From: Acidimicrobiales bacterium | GTDB taxonomy: Bacteria > Actinomycetota > Acidimicrobiia > Acidimicrobiales > VFJN01 | Direction of reading: 5' to 3' | DNA length: 8,549 nucleotides | Assembly: GCA_016936035.1 (NCBI GenBank) | Contig: JAFGPU010000409.1 | Location: 1-8,549 of the forward strand | In this document: one piece after another, positions 6,002 through 8,549 of the stretch | Numbering within the stretch: the first letter of the stretch is position 1 | Layout of the letters: every line of letters starts with the position of its first letter | Translations under genes and position numbers: made by a program | Notes under the pieces: generated by a model | What the model was told of the DNA's origin: nothing | The model's input: only the letters and a program-made list of their open reading frames with translations | Databases searched by the model: none

Positions 6002-7156
6002 GTGGATCTGACCACTCTGGCCACCCCGGTGTACTTCGGGACGATGGCGATCGAGCACAGGCAGCTGGCGCGGCGGGCGGCGACGCAGGGGCCGAGCGCA
6101 GGTGACTACACACGCCCCGACACACTGACCAGCCTGACGATGGGCACCGCGAGCCTCGCCCTGCCGTTGGCGACCCAGCGCCTCGTGCGGGCGTTCGCTC
6201 CGGGCAGGGGCCGATGGGCGCGCCGCCTGCTCGGCGTGACGGTGGCAGCGGCCGCCGCCACGACCATCGCCGACCGCATCATGCGCCGCTCGGCCGCCGC
6301 CCGCTCGGCGGAGCCGGGCGCCGGTCCGGATGCGGACGGGATGTCGCCGCCGGCTCCCCGGTGGGCCGCGGCGGTGCAGCAGGTCGGCGGTGTCGCCACG
6401 GTGGCCGGCGCCACCGTCCTGGCCACGGCCACCGCCGCGCAGGTCGCCAGCCCGGCGCGCATGTGGGGGCGTGGCCGGCGGCGTGACCTGGGCCGGGGGC
6501 CGCTCGCCTGGCTCGTCGCGGTGGCCGGGTGGGACGCCATCTACTACTGGAACCATCGGCTCATGCACCAGGTGCGGCTGCTGTGGGCGCACCACGTGGT
6601 CCACCACTCGAGCGAGCGCTACAACCTGTCGACGGCGCTGCGCCAGCCCGTCAGCCCGTTCGGCGTGTGGTTGCCCTACGGCCTGCTGGCCCGGTTCGGC
6701 GTCCGGCCCTGGCTCATCGAGCAGTCCCGGGGCATCAACCTGCTCTACCAGTACTGGATCCACTCCGAGACCATCGACCGCCTGGGCGGCGCCGAGGAGG
6801 TGCTCAACACGCCGTCGCACCACCGGGTCCACCACGGCAGCAACCGGCGCTACATCGACCGCAACCACGGCAGCATCCTGATCGTCTGGGACCGCCTGTT
6901 CGGCACGTTCCGGCGCGAGCAACCCGACGAGCCCGTCGTGTACGGCCTGACCAGCAACATCGGCACCTTCCACCCGCTGCGGGTCGCCACCCACGAGTAC
7001 GTCGACATCGCCCGCGACGTCGCCGGGTCCGACACCTGGCGCGACCGCATCTCGTTCGTCGTGCGCGGACCGGGATGGGCCGACCGGCGACGCGCCGAGC
7101 GCGCGGGACGCCAGGCGCCGATACCGTCCGTGCCCGCCGCGCTGCCGGCGGGATAG
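6002..7156 (+). CDS. Fatty acid hydroxylase/sterol desaturase superfamily membrane protein
   Basis: This 384-residue integral membrane di-iron enzyme carries the family's histidine clusters: HRLMH (185-189), HHVVHH (197-202), His254 in YWIHSE, and HHRVHH (273-278). Around these are conserved DAIYYWNHR, LWAHHVVHHSSERYNLSTALR and NTPSHHRVHHGSNRRYIDRNHGSILIVWDRLFGTF. Known members use O2 and a reductant to hydroxylate or desaturate sterols, sphingolipids, carotenoids or alkylglycerols. The spacing and the NTPSHHRVHH block are most like the bacterial relatives of alkylglycerol monooxygenase, but the substrate is not shown. Hydrophobic segments lie at about 43-64, 76-91, 124-150, 168-183 and 221-232. 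The N-terminal half is Ala-rich and contains a loop at 95-122 that looks like lineage-specific padding. The GTG start has GAGGAG upstream. It stands alone, after a terminator and convergent with the next gene. Confidence 0.92.
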   Translation: MDLTTLATPVYFGTMAIEHRQLARRAATQGPSAGDYTRPDTLTSLTMGTASLALPLATQRLVRAFAPGRGRWARRLLGVTVAAAAATTIADRIMRRSAAARSAEPGAGPDADGMSPPAPRWAAAVQQVGGVATVAGATVLATATAAQVASPARMWGRGRRRDLGRGPLAWLVAVAGWDAIYYWNHRLMHQVRLLWAHHVVHHSSERYNLSTALRQPVSPFGVWLPYGLLARFGVRPWLIEQSRGINLLYQYWIHSETIDRLGGAEEVLNTPSHHRVHHGSNRRYIDRNHGSILIVWDRLFGTFRREQPDEPVVYGLTSNIGTFHPLRVATHEYVDIARDVAGSDTWRDRISFVVRGPGWADRRRAERAGRQAPIPSVPAALPAG

Positions 7157-7171
7157 CGGTTCGTCCGGCCG

Positions 7172-8549
7172 TCAGGCGACCCCGTACGCCGCCAGCGCGT
7201 CGCCGGCGGTGCAGGCATGCCCCCGGGTCATGGCCTCGGTGATCACCTGGTCGTCGAGGTGTTGGCGCAGCGCCCGGTCGAGGACGGCGCGGTACAGCAC
7301 GTAGTGCGCGGTGGCGTTGAACCGGCCGTGCACGGCGGTGCCCAGCAGTTCGGCCGCGGCCTCGAACCGGTCAGCGCACATCTCCGCGTACGCGAGGACG
7401 AGCACGCAGTCGGCATCGGCCTGATAGCCCTCCCGGTCGGCGAGCGCCAGGGTGCGTGCGAGCAGCGGCCGGACGTCGCTGCCCTCCACGACGACGCACA
7501 TGGCGGTCGAGAACGACGAGAGCCAGGTCTCCCCGATGCCCGTGCGGTCGAGCAGGTCCTGCTGCGAGCGCATCCACCGCCCCGCCGCGACCGCGTCCCG
7601 CTCCGCCACCCCGAGCATCCAGCCGGCCCAGTGGAGGATGTACCGGTCGTACCCGTCCGGCGAGGCCGTCCGATCCAGCCTGGCCAATACCGACCGAACC
7701 CGCTCGTGCTGCCCGTCCGCCAGGTCTGCGACGGCGGCGAACGCGTCGATCAGGGTGGTGAGGCGCGTGTCGTGCGCCGTGCGGGCGAGGCCGCGCGCGG
7801 TTGCGAGGCGACCCTTGGCGTGGCCCGGCTCGGTGAGGTGGGCCAGGGCGCCGTAGTGGGCGGCGAGGCACGCCCCCGCGGGATCGTCGGTGCGGTCGAT
7901 CAGCTCCTCGGCTGCGGCCGCCGCCCCGAACATCTGGAGGTGGTCGCCCCGGCCCTGGCCCACGTCCGCCCGCAGGATCTGCACCCACAGCTGATCGTGG
8001 GGACTCAGATCCAGCTCGAGGAGACGGCGGACCCATTGGTCGCCTTCCGCGCACCCCAGGGCGTTGCGCCAGAGGAACGATGCCCCGACCGCGATCTCGA
8101 CGGCGTCGCTCACGTCGCCGTGCTCGACGCTGAGCTGGAAGGCCTGGCGCACGTCGTCGAGGTCGGTGCGGAGCTCGGCGCCGAGGCGGGCGGAGAGCCA
8201 CCGGTCCAGGCGGGACACGGCTCCGACCCGGTCCCGCACGTAGTGGCGGTGGCGCTCGAAGGCCGAGCTCAGCTCGCCAGACTCTCGCAGACGGTCCCGG
8301 GCGAAGACCCGGATCGTCTCCAGCAGGTGGTATCGCCCGGAGCCGGGCTGACGCACCACCAGGCTCTTGTCGACCAGCTGACCGAACACGGTCACCGGAT
8401 CGCCGTCCTGCATCGGTGGGGCCGACGCCTCGACGGTGCGGACGTCGAACGACGACGGGAAGACCCCGAGATGTCGGAGCAGGCACTGCTCGGCCGGGTC
8501 GAGGAGCCGGTAGCTCCAGTCGATCGTCGTCTCCATCGTCGCCTGTCGC
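7172..8549 (-). CDS. C-terminal part of a large ATPase/TPR-type regulator (partial, N-terminus off right edge)
   Basis: The frame is open from the right edge to a TGA at 7172-7174, giving about 458 residues. The first visible residues, RQATMETTIDWSYRLLDPAEQCLLRHLGVFPSSFD, match the stretch just after the nucleotide-binding domain in STAND/NB-ARC-like regulators (usually RHRTLRATIDWSYDLL), so the methionine at 8536 is internal and the gene starts outside the window. A second family block, LVDKSLVVRQPGSGRYHLLETIRVFARDRLRESGE, marks the winged-helix part that follows. The remaining 350 residues are helical, Ala/Leu/Asp-rich and TPR-like, with no C-terminal LuxR helix-turn-helix, so any DNA-binding (winged helix or BTAD) or cyclase domain would be at the missing N-terminus. 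Its stop lies 15 bp from that of the convergent hydroxylase gene. Confidence 0.85.
   Translation of the reverse strand, partial: RQATMETTIDWSYRLLDPAEQCLLRHLGVFPSSFDVRTVEASAPPMQDGDPVTVFGQLVDKSLVVRQPGSGRYHLLETIRVFARDRLRESGELSSAFERHRHYVRDRVGAVSRLDRWLSARLGAELRTDLDDVRQAFQLSVEHGDVSDAVEIAVGASFLWRNALGCAEGDQWVRRLLELDLSPHDQLWVQILRADVGQGRGDHLQMFGAAAAAEELIDRTDDPAGACLAAHYGALAHLTEPGHAKGRLATARGLARTAHDTRLTTLIDAFAAVADLADGQHERVRSVLARLDRTASPDGYDRYILHWAGWMLGVAERDAVAAGRWMRSQQDLLDRTGIGETWLSSFSTAMCVVVEGSDVRPLLARTLALADREGYQADADCVLVLAYAEMCADRFEAAAELLGTAVHGRFNATAHYVLYRAVLDRALRQHLDDQVITEAMTRGHACTAGDALAAYGVA

Noticed and set aside
4515..6125. A 536-codon minus-strand open frame
   Set aside because: It is antisense to the sigma and anti-sigma genes and crosses their terminator; no domain is visible.
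5972..6994. A 340-codon minus-strand open frame
   Set aside because: It is the antisense shadow of the hydroxylase, whose histidine boxes confirm the plus strand.
8534..8536. Met at 8536 as the start of the right-hand gene
   Set aside because: The residues before and after it match the middle of a conserved regulator block (usually RHRTLRATIDWSY), so this Met is internal and the gene is cut by the window edge.
1..8549. tRNA, rRNA, CRISPR arrays, insertion sequences, attachment sites, defence genes
   Set aside because: I looked for them on both strands and saw no repeat array, transposase or integrase motif, tRNA-like fold or shift in base composition that would support any.

Overview
The window is GC-rich and densely packed with genes. 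GTG starts are used, the regulators are of winged-helix/ATPase and ECF sigma type, and strong G or C third-position bias makes most antisense frames look open. This fits a high-GC actinobacterium, perhaps Acidimicrobiia/Ilumatobacter-like. That placement is inferred from sequence style and from the resemblance of the sigma/anti-sigma pair; no marker gene is present.

The left half, read on the minus strand from right to left, holds three collinear genes. The first is a divergent ProA-like (gamma-glutamyl phosphate reductase family) dehydrogenase with an N-terminal extension (2711-4213). The second is a single-domain VOC/glyoxalase-fold protein (2170-2565). The third is a winged-helix regulator with an ATPase-like domain and TPR-like repeats (about 1-2070), which runs off the left edge. 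Between the VOC gene and the regulator sit two copies of a 12-bp palindrome that together form a perfect 14-bp hairpin.

In the centre, divergent from the ProA-like gene, is an ECF sigma factor gene (4333-4893). Its stop overlaps (ATGA) the start of a putative membrane-anchored anti-sigma partner (4890-5849) with a Pro/Ala/Asp-rich tail and no zinc-type anti-sigma motif. The partner contains an internal Shine-Dalgarno-like sequence and an ATG just before its membrane segment. A 16-bp stem hairpin follows the pair.

In the right half a fatty acid hydroxylase/sterol desaturase family membrane protein (6002-7156, plus strand) converges, with only 15 bp between stops, on the C-terminal part of a second large ATPase/TPR-type regulator (7172-8549, minus strand). 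That gene runs off the right edge.

No RNA gene, insertion sequence, CRISPR array, integrase or origin is visible. No intergenic stretch exceeds 300 bases. The content looks chromosomal and regulatory/metabolic. I do not see a clear undescribed multi-gene system. The items most worth a second look are the degenerate P-loop in the left regulator, the paired palindromes in front of it, the internal start in the anti-sigma gene and the modified ProA-like enzyme.
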